A stretch of DNA of 6,159 nt from Acidobacteriota bacterium (GTDB lineage: Bacteria; Acidobacteriota; Terriglobia; Acidiferrales; UBA7541), in assembly GCA_003153585.1 (NCBI GenBank), contig PLZZ01000102.1, positions 40,320-46,478 of the forward strand, written 5' to 3'. Below, piece after piece: positions 5,872 to 6,159 of this stretch. How positions within the stretch are numbered: position 1 is the stretch's first letter; each line of letters starts with the position of its first letter. The notes below the pieces were generated by a model. That model was not told the DNA's origin. It did no database searches and was given only the letters and a program-made list of their open reading frames with translations. Both the position numbers and the translations under genes were made by a program.

Positions 5872-6159
5872 CTAATCGCCAGCGACTGCGGCTTGCTCGG
5901 CATCAGTCTTTTCGACCTTCGCTTCGCTGTTCCCATTCTTGTGGCCATTGCCGTTCGCGTGGCCGTTTCCGTTGCCATTGGCGCCGGCAATTTGTACCGG
6001 CTTCACGGTTGCGCCGGGAACTGCCATCTGGATCTGCTGAATCGAGCCAATCTGCACGACTGTCTCGGTGGACTTCTTCAGCACGAGTTCTTCGTAAATC
6101 CGGCGAACCTTGGCAGCTTCCTCGTTTGCCTTGCGACGGCGTGCGCGATCTTCCTCAGC
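5872..6159 (-). CDS. Unrecognised protein, C-terminal part with Asn-Gly-His tail (cut by window edge)
   Basis: The frame is open from the right edge to a TAG at 5872-5874, giving 95 residues of a longer protein. An apparent GTG start at 6084 is internal, because the frame continues upstream with no stop. The visible part begins with a highly charged helix (AEEDRARRRKANEEAAKVRR, residues 1-20). It continues with IYEELVLKKSTETVVQIG and a Gln/Ile/Val-rich stretch to about residue 58. Next comes a low-complexity Asn-Gly run with two His (61-77), then an acidic, Ala-rich end. The charged helix suggests a coiled-coil or linker. I do not recognise the family; in many bacteria an RNase G/E gene lies near rplU, but nothing here proves that. 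The gene ends at the UUCG terminator. Confidence 0.65.
   Translation of the reverse strand, partial: AEEDRARRRKANEEAAKVRRIYEELVLKKSTETVVQIGSIQQIQMAVPGATVKPVQIAGANGNGNGHANGNGHKNGNSEAKVEKTDAEQAAVAGD
5929..5979 (-). repeat. Coding low-complexity tract (Asn-Gly-His repeats)
   Basis: Within the right-edge gene, 51 bases encode NGNGNGHANGNGHKNGN. The DNA consists of degenerate six-base units (AAT/AAC or CAC followed by GGC/GGA/GGG), consistent with expansion of a short tandem repeat. It would form a flexible polar linker. Confidence 0.75.

Overview
The window looks like a stretch of ordinary bacterial chromosome carrying a conserved translation and ribosome-assembly neighbourhood. It is moderately GC-rich, densely packed, and mostly read on the minus strand. 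The gene order is rplU-rpmA, then obg-nadD-rsfS, a sigma-54 activator, and rlmH. The protein sequences and the sigma-54 activator between rsfS and rlmH suggest Acidobacteriota, but this is an inference without any database search.

Layout from right to left, following minus-strand transcription. At the right edge (5872-6159) is the C-terminal part of an unrecognised protein with an Asn-Gly-His repeat tail. It ends at a very strong UUCG-loop terminator (5811-5844). A plus-strand gene for a pyridoxamine-phosphate-oxidase-like flavin protein (5119-5769) converges on that terminator. It is divergent from a 59-residue Cys/His-rich small protein (4760-4939). Next comes a near-consensus sigma-70 promoter (4712-4741) that drives rplU and rpmA, which end at an intrinsic terminator (4001-4033). 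A candidate promoter overlaps the end of that terminator and could start the second unit: obg, nadD, rsfS, the sigma-54 activator and rlmH, then an unrecognised gene cut by the left edge (1-278). Obg/nadD, nadD/rsfS and rsfS/activator each overlap by 4 bases, so this unit is almost certainly one operon with coupled translation.

The genes fit together as a ribosome-biogenesis unit. L21 and L27 are 50S proteins, Obg is a 50S-assembly GTPase, RsfS silences idle 50S subunits, and RlmH methylates 23S rRNA on the assembled ribosome. NadD (NAD synthesis) is a usual neighbour of rsfS. The main oddities are the sigma-54 activator without a sensor domain inside this operon, nadD apparently starting at a rare CTG codon, altered residues at two conserved sites of RlmH, a TKxD in place of NKxD in Obg, and the unknown Cys-rich small protein. 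I found no mobile element, CRISPR array, tRNA or rRNA gene. No stretch over 300 bases lacks a gene.
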